DNA from: Streptomyces sp. 3214.6
GTDB lineage: Bacteria; Actinomycetota; Actinomycetes; Streptomycetales; Streptomycetaceae
Length of the DNA: 64,000 bases
NCBI RefSeq assembly: GCF_900129855.1
Contig: NZ_LT670819.1
Span: 3,906,001 to 3,970,000 of the forward strand
Reading direction: 5' to 3'
The notes below the pieces were generated by a model that worked only from the letters and a program-made list of their open reading frames with translations, was not told where the DNA came from and did not search any database. Numbering within the stretch: the stretch's first letter is position 1; each line of letters begins with the position of its first letter. This document shows, in pieces, positions 25,933 through 34,902 of the stretch. The translations under genes and the position numbers were made by a program.

Positions 25933-28749
25933 GGCCGACGCCTGCTCATACAGCCGCGTGACCTCGTCGCGTTCCGCCTCGGGGCCTCTGACCTGCACGA
26001 TGTGGTACCGCCCTGAGATGAGAACGGCGAGGTTGCGCACGTAGAGCGCGCGCCCGCCACCGTCGGTCCAGGTGAACTGCCCCTCGGCCATGGTCCGCGC
26101 GCCCACCGTCGTCGTACGCAGCCCGGAGGCCGTCGCCCAGCTGGAGTCGCGGTACGGCTGGAGCTCGCTCTCCTTCTCCCGCTGGTAGACCATCGGGTCG
26201 CTGCCGTTCGACGAGGCGCTGTCGCGTCCCGGTACGACGATCAGCTCGAAGTCGCCGTGCGTGTAGACGACCTGCCCGCGTCCGTTCTTCGGCGTACGGT
26301 CCCAGCCGTTGGCCACGGCCACCTGGAAGCCGGCGTCGTCCTTACGGACGGTGAACCCGTCGGCGACGTTCGCGCCGGCGCCGCCCGTGCTGCCGGTGCC
26401 GCCGGTCTGCGTGCGGGTGGCTTCCGAGGACGCGGAGGCCCCCGCACCCGGCGAGGTCTGGTCGGGCCGGGGCTCGCTGCTCGCGTCGGGCGCCTGGCCC
26501 GCCGATGTCCCCGTGGACCCGGTCCGCTGGGAACCGCCGGTACCGGCCGCGCCGTCCTCACCGGCCTTGGGCATGAACAGCACGGCGTAGGCGATCGCCG
26601 CGACCAGCACCAGCAGGATCAGCACCAGCAGCGTGCGGCCCAGACTGCGCGGCGAGCGGTCCGCGTCCTGGCGGCCCCGCTTGTGCCGCCCGTGCGTCGC
26701 GGGCAGTCCGGCGCGCCGTCTGCGCACCAGCTCGCCCTTGCGGCGGACGATCGGCAGCCGACGCGGATCGGCGGGCGGCGCGGCGACGACGTACGTGCCC
26801 GCCTCCGGCTCCGGCGCGGAACGGACCAGCGAGCGCAGCCAGCCCCGCAGCTCCTCGAAGTCGAGGCGCTCGGTGGGGTCCTGGCGCAGCAGCGACTCCA
26901 CGACCGGCCTGAGCGGTCCGCACTCCTCGGCGAAGGCGGGCGGCTCGGCGCACACCAGCTGCACCAGCTCTGCCGTCGACTCCTCCGGGTACGGCGCATG
27001 CCCCTGTACGGCCCGGAAGAGCAGCGCGCCGAGCGCCCACAGGTCGGTCGCGGGACCGATCGGCGCGGCCAGCTGCCAGTTCTCGTGCACGGGTCCGGCC
27101 TGCTCGGGCGCCCACCGCTCGGTGACCGGCCCGACGACGGCCATCCGCGCCTGCCGTGCCCGCTCGGCGGCCAGCGCGGTGGCCGGTCCGCTCCGGGGAA
27201 CGCTCCCGGGCGCCTCGGCCGCGAGCTCGTTCCAACGGGCCCCGGCCGGCGCCTCGCCCGACGGTTCCTGCACGGGCGGGTGGGAAGCGGGCGGGAGCGG
27301 AGCGTACGGCGACGCGCCGGGTACGGGGGCGCCCCGGACACCGTAGGGGTCGGCGATCTGCCCGGGAGGCCCGCCGTCCACGCCCCCGGGGACGCTGTCC
27401 GCCGAGGTCCGGGCGCCGGGCAGGGCCGCCCGCCCGTTCTGCTGCGCCTCCTGGGCCTCCTGCACCCGGGCCGCCGCCCGCGCGCCCGCTCGGTACGCGG
27501 CGATGGCCCCGGCCCGCGCGGCACGGATGTCTCCGCCGGTGTCCGAGGGCGCCCTGCGGGCCACCGCCCCACCCCCACCGGACGCCTCGCCTGCCGGCAC
27601 GGGCAGCACACCGGTCGCCCGCGCCTCTATGGCAGCCCGCCGAGCAGCCTCAGGATCCACCGCCTCAGCCCCCGAGCCCACCCCGGGCCCAAACCCGCCG
27701 CCCCCAACAGCACCACCAACCCCAGCCCCCCCAAACCCACCAGCCCCAGAACGCCCACCAGCCCCAGCGGATCCACCAGTGACCCCACCGACACCCCCTG
27801 TACCAGCGGGTCCAACACGCCCACCAGCCCCAGCGGGCCCAACAGCAGCCCCACCGACACCACCTGCACCAGCAGGCCCAAGGGCAGCCCCCCTGACACC
27901 ACCTGCTCCACCTGCCCCAGCAGCACCACCGAGCACGCCGGGCCCACCAACGCCTCTGGATGCACCGGGATCACTGGAACCACCGGCACCACTGGTACCA
28001 CCACCGGGCTGAAGCGGCACCGCACGAGGCCCGCTGCCTCCACCTGCCCCGCCGCTCCCGCCGTTACCGGCGCTACCGCCGGAGGCATCCTCGTCCGCCG
28101 GCACCGGGTCGTACCCGCACAGCGCCTCTTCGGCCGCGCCGACCGCGAGGCCGGTCAGCATGACCCGCCCGTCGTCGCAGACGAGGACCGTGCGCGCGGT
28201 GATGTTCCGGTGCACCCAGCCATGTGCGTGCAGCACCCGCAGCGCCGTGAGCACGTCGGAGGCGACCTCGGCCGCCCGGTACGGCGTCAGCGGCTGCTCG
28301 GCGAGCAGTGCCGCCAGCGGCCGGGCGGCGACCAGTTCACTCACTATCCACAGCGAACCGCCCTCGGCGAAAACGTCGAAGACCTGGTCCAGCCGCGGAT
28401 GGTCGGGAATGCTCGCCGCAGCCTGCGCCGCCTCCATCGCCCGCCGTACGACGGGGTCGGCGGGCCGTCTCGTCCCGGCGCCCGCACCCACTCCGGCGCC
28501 CGCCCTCGCGCCCACACCCCGTGCCCCCGGCCGCCGTGCGCCGCGCTCGCGGGCCGTGAACCCGTCGGGCAGCCCCTCCGCGTCGAGCACCTCCGCCTCG
28601 ACGACCTCCGGCAACGGCACCTGGCGGACCAGGACTTCCTGCCCGCTGTAGGTGTCGAAGGCCCGGGTCTCGGTGAGTTCGTACTCTTCGGAGGGCGGCA
28701 GCGGCAGGCGGTAGCGGTCGACGAGTACCCGACCCGCATAGTCGTCCAC
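25912..28749 (-). CDS. Pseudokinase receptor with giant activation-segment insertion (kinase 4 of 5)
   Basis: The 945-residue protein has the same plan as its neighbours but a degenerate kinase domain. No glycine loop is visible (RYRLPLPPSEEYELTETRAF), and the beta-3 Lys position reads VLVRQ. The catalytic HRD is HRN (VHRNITARTVLV, near residue 180), and DFG is replaced by TGL (VMLTGLAVG, near 199). Between that point and the APE motif (WAPEQ, near 546) lies an insertion of about 350 residues: first Gly-rich collagen-like sequence (GGVGGAAVGPAGAGG), then Ala/Arg/Pro-rich sequence. The C-lobe continues with DLWALGALLFRAVQG. A membrane helix (TLLVLILLVLVAAIAYAVLF, near 713) and an exported domain starting DDAGFQVAVANGWDR follow. 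The GTG at 28749 has GGAGG 5 nt upstream. It is probably catalytically dead and regulatory. Confidence 0.88.
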   Translation of the reverse strand: MDDYAGRVLVDRYRLPLPPSEEYELTETRAFDTYSGQEVLVRQVPLPEVVEAEVLDAEGLPDGFTARERGARRPGARGVGARAGAGVGAGAGTRRPADPVVRRAMEAAQAAASIPDHPRLDQVFDVFAEGGSLWIVSELVAARPLAALLAEQPLTPYRAAEVASDVLTALRVLHAHGWVHRNITARTVLVCDDGRVMLTGLAVGAAEEALCGYDPVPADEDASGGSAGNGGSGGAGGGSGPRAVPLQPGGGTSGAGGSSDPGASRGVGGPGVLGGAAGAGGAGGVRGAALGPAGAGGVGGAAVGPAGAGGRVGPAGTGGVGGVTGGSAGAGGRSGAGGFGGAGVGGAVGGGGFGPGVGSGAEAVDPEAARRAAIEARATGVLPVPAGEASGGGGAVARRAPSDTGGDIRAARAGAIAAYRAGARAAARVQEAQEAQQNGRAALPGARTSADSVPGGVDGGPPGQIADPYGVRGAPVPGASPYAPLPPASHPPVQEPSGEAPAGARWNELAAEAPGSVPRSGPATALAAERARQARMAVVGPVTERWAPEQAGPVHENWQLAAPIGPATDLWALGALLFRAVQGHAPYPEESTAELVQLVCAEPPAFAEECGPLRPVVESLLRQDPTERLDFEELRGWLRSLVRSAPEPEAGTYVVAAPPADPRRLPIVRRKGELVRRRRAGLPATHGRHKRGRQDADRSPRSLGRTLLVLILLVLVAAIAYAVLFMPKAGEDGAAGTGGSQRTGSTGTSAGQAPDASSEPRPDQTSPGAGASASSEATRTQTGGTGSTGGAGANVADGFTVRKDDAGFQVAVANGWDRTPKNGRGQVVYTHGDFELIVVPGRDSASSNGSDPMVYQREKESELQPYRDSSWATASGLRTTTVGARTMAEGQFTWTDGGGRALYVRNLAVLISGRYHIVQVRGPEAERDEVTRLYEQASATYQYTG

Positions 28750-28925
28750 GTTGCCTCCCCCGGCCGGCCGGTCGGTCAATTCCGTTCGCCTTGCGTGCCG
28801 TTACAGCCTTATCCGGCCGTGTTGCTGGATGCGTACGGTCCGCAAGCACTCACGATACGTGCCGGAGGCAACCCGCAGAGAGGGGATGCGAGATCTCGCG
28901 CCCCCAACACGGTCGCCGACGGCCG

Positions 28926-31097
28926 CTACTTCTTCGGCGTGAAGGTGTCCGTCAGCATCGTCCAGGTGGTCGCCCGCAGGTCGGTGCCCCAGGCGGCGGA
29001 CTTCGCCGCGTACATCAGCGCGTACCCCTGGCTGGCGCTCACGACGAACCCGCGGTCGATCGTGCGGTACGCCGTCCCGCCCTTCGTGTAGGTGAACTCC
29101 CAGTCGGCCGTGTTCCAGCCCCGGTAGTTCACCTTATCTATTCGGATCTTCTTGTACTGAGAACGCTCCATGGAGCGCTCCTGGTTCTTCCAGTCGGCGA
29201 CGGGGTCGTCCTTGGGCGTGGTCGTCCAGGCGACGAGCAGCGTCTGTCCGTCGGGCCCGGTGAAACGGTCCCCCGTTGCGTCCGAGGACTTGTACTTCCA
29301 CCCTGTGGGCAGCCCGATCGAGTAGCCCTGACCGCCCTGGTACGTCGTCGCCGCCTTGCTGGTCTCGGTGGCGTTGACGCCGGACCCGGCGCCGCCGTCC
29401 GTGGCGGTGTTGCTGGGCGTGGCACCGGACGAGGAGCCGGACGGCGCCGACGACCCGTCCGTACGCGTCCCGCTGCCCTCGTCCTCCTTGGTGCCGGCGC
29501 TCGCGCTGCCGCCGGCCACCGGCCGGGAACCGCCGCCGCTCTTCGAGCCGCCCGCGGTGTCGTCGTCACCGCCGAGCGTGAGAGCCAGCACGGTGCCGAG
29601 CACCGCGAGCACCACGACCACGGCGATGATCACGAGCGTCCGCTTCGGCACCACGTCGGTCAGCGGGGCCCTGGGCACGGGCCGAGACGGCAGGTCCGGC
29701 GGCGTCATCACGGGCCAGCCCGAACTCCGCCCGCCCGCTTCCCCGTTCCCCCGCGAACCGGAAGCCGAAGCGGAAGCGGAAGCAGAAGCGGAAGCGGATG
29801 CCGAGCCGGAAGGGGAGCCGGAACGCGCCGCAGGAACCGACGGGGACGACGACGGCGAAGCCGATGCCGCTCCGGCCGCCGGCCTGGACGCCGACGCCGG
29901 GGCCGATGCCGTCCTGGCCTGGGACGCCGGTGAGGCAGGCGTGGCGGCGGGCGGGGCAGCTGCAGACCGTGCGGCCCCGGTACCCCGTGCCGCCCCGCCG
30001 TTGGGCGCCTCGCCCGCACTCATGGAACCGGAAGCACCCGGCCCGTTCGCCGACTTGGCACGGGACGCGGCCGCCGAGGTGGCCGCGCCCGCCGCGACGG
30101 CGGCCTTCCGCACGGACCTGAACGCCCCGCGCAGCTTCTCGCCCGCCTCAGCGCCCGACGAACTCCCCTTTCCTCCTGGGGCGTCCGGCTGTGCCGGCAG
30201 CGGCACGACCTTCGTCGCGTCGGCCGGCTCCGCGTGCCGAGGCTCGGGTGCGTGAAGCACCGCGTTGAACATCGCCCGCGCCCCGGCGTCGTCGAGCCGC
30301 CGCGCGGGATCCTTGGTGAGCAGCCCGTAGATGACGTCCTTCAGCGGGCCCGCGTTCTTCGGCTCCTCCAACTGCTCGGTCATCACCGCGGTGAGCGTCG
30401 CGATCGCGGAGCCCTTGTCGTAAGGGGGCGCGCCTTCGACCGCCGCGTACAGCAGACCGCCGAGCGACCACAGGTCGGCCGCCGGTCCCGGCTTGTGCCC
30501 GCGGGCCCGCTCCGGGGAGATGTAGGAGGGTGCGCCGACGAGCATGCCGGTGGAGGTGATCGACGGGTCGCCCTCGACCTGGGCGATGCCGAAGTCGGTG
30601 AGCACGACCCGGCCGTCCTCGGCGATCAGCACGTTGGACGGCTTCACGTCACGGTGCAGGATGCCTTCGCGGTGCGCCGACCGCAGCACGTCGAGGATCG
30701 CCAGCCCGACCTCGGCCGCGCGCTTCGGCTCCAGCACGCCGTCCTCGCGGATGACCTCGGCGAGCGACTTGCCCTCGACGAGCTCCATCACGATCCACGG
30801 CCGGTCGTCCTCCTCAACCACGTCGAAGACCGTCACCGCGCTGTTGTTGCGGATCCGCGCGATGGCCTTGGCCTCGCGCAGCGTCCGCGTGATCAGCCGC
30901 CGCTTCTCGTCCTCGTCGATGTTTCCCGGGAACCGCAGCTCCTTGACGGCGACCGTGCGCCCGAGGGTCTCGTCCTCGGCACGCCACACCGTCCCCATGC
31001 CGCCGCGGCCGAGTACGTCTCCAAGCCGGTACCGCCCGGCGAGGAGACGCGCGCTCTTGTCCTGACGGGATGACCCCGCCCGCTCCGCCTCCGACAT
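28926..31097 (-). CDS. Receptor-like Ser/Thr protein kinase (kinase 5 of 5)
   Basis: The 723-residue protein has an intact kinase domain in residues 15-285: LGRGGMGTV, VAVKE, HRDVKPSNVLI, TDFGIAQ and ISPERARG. A long Ala/Ser/Pro-rich juxtamembrane region of about 200 residues includes a strict Ser-Ala dipeptide run. One membrane helix follows (RTLVIIAVVVVLAVLGTVLALTL without its last two residues, near 485-505), then a Ser/Gly/Thr linker and an exported domain beginning GQGYSIGLPTGWKYK and ending TWTMLTDTFTPKK. The ATG at 31097 has GGGG 6 nt upstream. It is the first gene of the kinase array in the direction of transcription and lies 266 bp after glpD, room enough for its own promoter. Confidence 0.92.
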   Translation of the reverse strand: MSEAERAGSSRQDKSARLLAGRYRLGDVLGRGGMGTVWRAEDETLGRTVAVKELRFPGNIDEDEKRRLITRTLREAKAIARIRNNSAVTVFDVVEEDDRPWIVMELVEGKSLAEVIREDGVLEPKRAAEVGLAILDVLRSAHREGILHRDVKPSNVLIAEDGRVVLTDFGIAQVEGDPSITSTGMLVGAPSYISPERARGHKPGPAADLWSLGGLLYAAVEGAPPYDKGSAIATLTAVMTEQLEEPKNAGPLKDVIYGLLTKDPARRLDDAGARAMFNAVLHAPEPRHAEPADATKVVPLPAQPDAPGGKGSSSGAEAGEKLRGAFRSVRKAAVAAGAATSAAASRAKSANGPGASGSMSAGEAPNGGAARGTGAARSAAAPPAATPASPASQARTASAPASASRPAAGAASASPSSSPSVPAARSGSPSGSASASASASASASASGSRGNGEAGGRSSGWPVMTPPDLPSRPVPRAPLTDVVPKRTLVIIAVVVVLAVLGTVLALTLGGDDDTAGGSKSGGGSRPVAGGSASAGTKEDEGSGTRTDGSSAPSGSSSGATPSNTATDGGAGSGVNATETSKAATTYQGGQGYSIGLPTGWKYKSSDATGDRFTGPDGQTLLVAWTTTPKDDPVADWKNQERSMERSQYKKIRIDKVNYRGWNTADWEFTYTKGGTAYRTIDRGFVVSASQGYALMYAAKSAAWGTDLRATTWTMLTDTFTPKK

Positions 31098-31363
31098 GCG
31101 TCCCCTCATGCAACCCGCCCTGACAGAGCCTCCATTGTCCCTCACCCGACAAGTGCCCGACGCCCAGGGTGCCCCTCATCGCATCCCGCCCGCCCCCCAG
31201 AAGTGGACCATTCCGGCCAGAAGGCCGAGTTCTGCCCTCGTACCCCGTAGAACGAGCCGGTTCCGAACAGAGATCCCGGTTCCCTACGCTCGTTCGAGTG
31301 AACCGGCCGCACGCAGGCCCAAGTCGGCAGAGGCAGGTGGGAGTCGGGGCTGGCCGGAGCAGA

Positions 31364-33070
31364 TCAGAAGGGCACGATGTCCGGTGCGCCCAGGCGGGCC
31401 GCGTCCGCCGTCAGGTCGTCGGGCTGACGTTGCGACTCCCGCTCGGCCTCCACCCGCTTCTCGTAGTGCTGGACCTCGCGTTCGATGTGGTCCTTGTCCC
31501 AGCCGAGGACCGGCGCCATCAGTTCGGCGGCCTCCCGGGCGCTGCGCGTGCCACGGTCGAACGTCTCGATGGAGATGCGCGTACGGCGCGTCAGCACGTC
31601 GTCCAGATGGCGTGCTCCCTCGTGGGAGGCGGCGTAGACGATCTCGGCGCGCAGATAGTCGTCGGCGGCCTGGAGCGGCTCGCCGAGCGAGGGGTCGGCC
31701 GCGATGAGATCCAGCACCTCCTCCGCCAGCGAACCGTAACGGTTCAGCAGGTGCTCCACCCGCACCACGTGCAGGCCCGTCCGCGCGGCGGTCCGCGCCC
31801 GCGCGTTCCACAGCGCCCGGTAGCCCTCTGCGCCCAGCAGCGGCACGTCCTCCGTGACGCAGTCGGCGACCCGCTGGTCGAGCCCGTGCACCGCCTCGTC
31901 GGTCGCGTCCTTCGCCATCACCCGGTACGTCGTGTACTTGCCGCCCGCCACGACCACCAGCCCCGGTACCGGATGCGCGACGGTGTGCTCCCGCGACAGC
32001 TTGCTGGTGGCGTCGGACTCGCCGGCCAGCAGCGGCCGTAGCCCCGCGTACACGCCCTCGACGTCGTCCCTGGTCAGCGGCACCGCGAGCACCGAGTTCA
32101 CATGCTCGAGGAGGTAGTCGATGTCGGCGCTGGACGCGGCCGGGTGGGCCTTGTCGAGGTCCCAGTCGGTGTCGGTGGTGCCGATGATCCAGTGCCGGCC
32201 CCAGGGGATGACGAACAGCACGGACTTCTCGGTGCGCAGGATCAGGCCGGTGGAGGAGCTGATGCGGTCCCGCGGCACGACGAGGTGGATGCCCTTGGAG
32301 GCGCGGACGTGGAACTGGCCCCGCTCCCCCACCATGGCCTGCGTGTCGTCGGTCCACACGCCCGTGGCGTTGACGATCTGCCGGGCGCGGACCTCGTACT
32401 CCCCGCCCGCCTCGACGTCCTGGACGCGCGCGCCCACGACCCGTTCGCCCTCGCGCAGAAAGCCCGTCACCCGCGCGCGGTTGGCCGCCTTCGCCCCGTA
32501 GGCCGCCGCGGTGCGCACCAGCGTGGCGACGAAGCGGGCGTCGTCCATCTGGGCGTCGTAGTACTGCAACGCGCCGATCAAGGCGTCCTTCTTCAAGGCG
32601 GGCGCGACACGCAGAGCATGACGGCGGGTCAGGTGGCGGTGCGTCGGCAGGCCCCGGCCGTGCCCGCGGGCCATGGACATCGCGTCGTAGAGCGCGACGC
32701 CCGAACCGGCGTACAGCCGCTCCCAGCCCTTGTGCTGAAGCGGATACAGGAAGGGCACCGGCTTCACGAGGTGCGGAGCGAGCCGCTCCAGCAGCAGCCC
32801 GCGTTCCTTGAGCGCTTCCCGCACGAGGGCGAAGTCGAGCATCTCCAGGTAGCGCAGGCCGCCGTGGATCAGCTTGCTGGACCTGCTCGACGTGCCCGAC
32901 GCCCAGTCGCGCGCCTCGACCAGTCCCGTGGACAGGCCGCGCGTCACGGCGTCCAGGGCGGTGCCCGCGCCGACCACGCCCGCTCCCACCACCAGCACGT
33001 CCAGCTCGCGCTCGGCCATGGCCGCCAGTGACTCGGCTCGCTGCGCCGGCCCCAGTGTCGCTGTCCTCAC
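31364..33070 (-). CDS. glpD: Glycerol-3-phosphate dehydrogenase (FAD-dependent)
   Basis: The 568-residue enzyme oxidises glycerol 3-phosphate to dihydroxyacetone phosphate at the membrane, passing electrons to the respiratory chain. The FAD motif VLVVGAGVVGAGTALDAVTRG, the family signature SSRSSKLIHGGLRYLEM, and the substrate region FVIPWGRHWIIGTTDTDWD are all present. The C-terminal helical domain follows (VLTRRTRISIETFDRG). The length is normal for actinobacterial GlpD. I chose the GTG at 33070 because GGGAGG lies 5-6 nt upstream; the open frame begins earlier without ribosome sites. It is divergent from the nucleotide-sugar dehydrogenase gene at 33403. Confidence 0.95.
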   Translation of the reverse strand: MRTATLGPAQRAESLAAMAERELDVLVVGAGVVGAGTALDAVTRGLSTGLVEARDWASGTSSRSSKLIHGGLRYLEMLDFALVREALKERGLLLERLAPHLVKPVPFLYPLQHKGWERLYAGSGVALYDAMSMARGHGRGLPTHRHLTRRHALRVAPALKKDALIGALQYYDAQMDDARFVATLVRTAAAYGAKAANRARVTGFLREGERVVGARVQDVEAGGEYEVRARQIVNATGVWTDDTQAMVGERGQFHVRASKGIHLVVPRDRISSSTGLILRTEKSVLFVIPWGRHWIIGTTDTDWDLDKAHPAASSADIDYLLEHVNSVLAVPLTRDDVEGVYAGLRPLLAGESDATSKLSREHTVAHPVPGLVVVAGGKYTTYRVMAKDATDEAVHGLDQRVADCVTEDVPLLGAEGYRALWNARARTAARTGLHVVRVEHLLNRYGSLAEEVLDLIAADPSLGEPLQAADDYLRAEIVYAASHEGARHLDDVLTRRTRISIETFDRGTRSAREAAELMAPVLGWDKDHIEREVQHYEKRVEAERESQRQPDDLTADAARLGAPDIVPF

Positions 33071-33402
33071 CGCTGCCTCCCGCTGTCGGTCGCGCCGGCC
33101 GCACCCGTCAGGGCGAAGCCCGGTCCATAACCCCCATGCCCAAATTCTGACGGTGTTGCCCGACTTCAGCCACCACTCGCCCCCAGCCTGTGGACAACTC
33201 TCGCGGAACCGGAGCGGACCTCCCGGGAAACGGGCCGACCGCACACGGCCGCGCACAGCGGGTCAACACGGCAGATCAACACAGCCGATCAATCCCGCAT
33301 AACGGTCATATTTACTCCTAGTCTGACATTGCGCTCGTCCACCCTGTCCACCGGGCTTGCGCACCTGTCCCACCTCGGTTATTGGGAAGGACGGCATACG
33401 CC
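33071..33402. other. Divergent promoter region between glpD and the sugar dehydrogenase
   Basis: This 332-bp gap holds no gene. The right half is AT-richer (around 33300-33330, with CATATTTACTCCTAGTCTGACA) and contains a plausible -10 box TAGTCT for the plus-strand gene. No long palindrome was found. Confidence 0.45.
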
Positions 33403-34611
33403 ATGCCCGCAGATCTCGCCGTCATCGGACTCGGCCCGCTCGGCCTGCCCCTGGCCCAGGCCGCCGTGGCCGCCGGCGTCCCCACCGTCGGCTACCGCAC
33501 CGGCCCCGAGGTCGGCTCCCTCAGCCCCGCCGAACTGCGCCGGATGCTCTCGGGGGGCTTCCGGCCGGCCACCAACCCCGCGGAACTGGGCCGCGTGCGC
33601 ACCGCCGTCATCTGCGCCCCGACCTCGCGCGACGCGGGCGGCGCACTGGACCTGAGCCAGGTGGAGGCGGCCGCCCGCACCCTCGCCGGGCACCTGCGCC
33701 CGCACACCACCGTGATCCTGGAGTCGCCCGTGTACCCCGGGGCGACGGAGGAATTCCTGCGACCGCTGCTGGAGGAGATGTCCGGTCTCCGCGCGGGCCG
33801 CGATTTCCACCTCGCCTACTCCCCCAGCCGGGTCGACCCGGGCAGTCGCGCCTTCACCCCGGCCAACACCCCCAAGGTCATCGGCGGACTCACCCCCGCC
33901 TGCACCGAGTCCGCGGCGACCTTCTACAGCCGCCTCACCGACAAGGTGGTACGCGCGCGTGGCCTGCGGGAAGCCGAGACCGTGCAGCTCCTGGAGACCA
34001 ACTTCCGGCACGTCAACATCGCCCTCGTCAACGAGATGGCCGTCCTCTGCCACGACTTGGGCGTCGACCTGTGGGACGTCGTCCGCTGCGCGGAGACCAA
34101 GCCGTTCGGCTTCGAGTCCTTCCGCCCCGGACCCGGCGTCGGCGGCCACTCCGTCCCCCTGGACCGCACCGGCCACCCCGGCAGCCCCCTGCGCATGGTG
34201 GAACTCGCCCAACAGGTCAACAGCCGCATGCCCCGCTACGTCGTCCAGCGCGCCGCCGCCCTCCTCAACGAGTACGGCAAGTCGGCGCGGGGCGCGCGCG
34301 TGCTGCTCCTCGGCGTCACCTACAAGCCCGACCTCGCCGACCAGCAGGGCACACCCGCGCGCGAGATCGCGATCCGCCTGATGGAGCTGGGCGCGGCCGT
34401 CAGCTACCACGACCCGCACATCCCGTCCTGGAGCGTCCTGGACCGCCCCGTCCCCCGCGCCGACTCCCTCTACGAGGCCGCCGCCGAAGCCGATCTGACG
34501 ATCCTCCTCCAACAGCACCGCACGTACGACCTCCAGGGCCTCTCGGTGAAGGCCCAGCTGTTGCTGGACACGCGGGGGGCCACGCCTACGGGGGCGGCGC
34601 ACCGGTTGTGA
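33403..34611 (+). CDS. UDP-glucose/UDP-ManNAc dehydrogenase-family protein, nucleophile Cys replaced by Ser
   Basis: The 402-residue protein has the three-domain pattern of nucleotide-sugar 6-dehydrogenases. An N-terminal Rossmann domain (LAVIGLGPLGLPLAQAA) comes first. A central dimerisation helix (ETNFRHVNIALVNEMAVLCH) comes next. The C-terminal nucleotide-binding domain contains VLLLGVTYKPDLADQQGTP. These enzymes oxidise a sugar CH2OH to COOH in two steps through a covalent thiohemiacetal with the Cys of the GGHC motif. Here the motif reads GPGVGGHSVPLD with Ser250 (codon TCC at 34150-34152) in place of that Cys. The enzyme may therefore be inactive, stop at the aldehyde, or use another chemistry. 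The ATG at 33403 has GGAAGG at a rather long 12-nt spacing. Confidence 0.8.
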   Translation: MPADLAVIGLGPLGLPLAQAAVAAGVPTVGYRTGPEVGSLSPAELRRMLSGGFRPATNPAELGRVRTAVICAPTSRDAGGALDLSQVEAAARTLAGHLRPHTTVILESPVYPGATEEFLRPLLEEMSGLRAGRDFHLAYSPSRVDPGSRAFTPANTPKVIGGLTPACTESAATFYSRLTDKVVRARGLREAETVQLLETNFRHVNIALVNEMAVLCHDLGVDLWDVVRCAETKPFGFESFRPGPGVGGHSVPLDRTGHPGSPLRMVELAQQVNSRMPRYVVQRAAALLNEYGKSARGARVLLLGVTYKPDLADQQGTPAREIAIRLMELGAAVSYHDPHIPSWSVLDRPVPRADSLYEAAAEADLTILLQQHRTYDLQGLSVKAQLLLDTRGATPTGAAHRL

Positions 34612-34842
34612 AGGGGGCGCACGCGGCCGGCCCGGACCCCGGGGTTGGTGGCGAACGACCCGGCCCGCCGGTAACGTACGAAACGGGTGGAGCCAAGATC
34701 CGCCTCCTCCGGCACTGCACCATCCGACACTGCACCATCCGAAGACGGAGTCGGTCCCAGCGGGTGGGCTTGCGGTGGCGTCCCATGGGCGCCCCCACCC
34801 CACGCCACGCGCCCCGGCCAGCCGGGGACGCCGACGGGCACG
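34612..34842. other. Intergenic, with a 15-bp tandem duplication
   Basis: CACTGCACCATCCGA is present twice in a row near 34713-34742. No gene is visible in this stretch before the shared terminator. Confidence 0.5.
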
Positions 34843-34889
34843 CGAGAGGGGCCGGTCACCTCACCGAGTGAGATGACCGGCCCCTCTCG
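34843..34889. terminator. Bidirectional terminator between the sugar dehydrogenase and guaB3
   Basis: A perfect 16-bp stem is formed by CGAGAGGGGCCGGTCA (34843-34858) and TGACCGGCCCCTCTCG (34874-34889). It lies between two convergent genes. Confidence 0.88.
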
Positions 34890-34902
34890 GCCAGTCCGGG
34901 GG

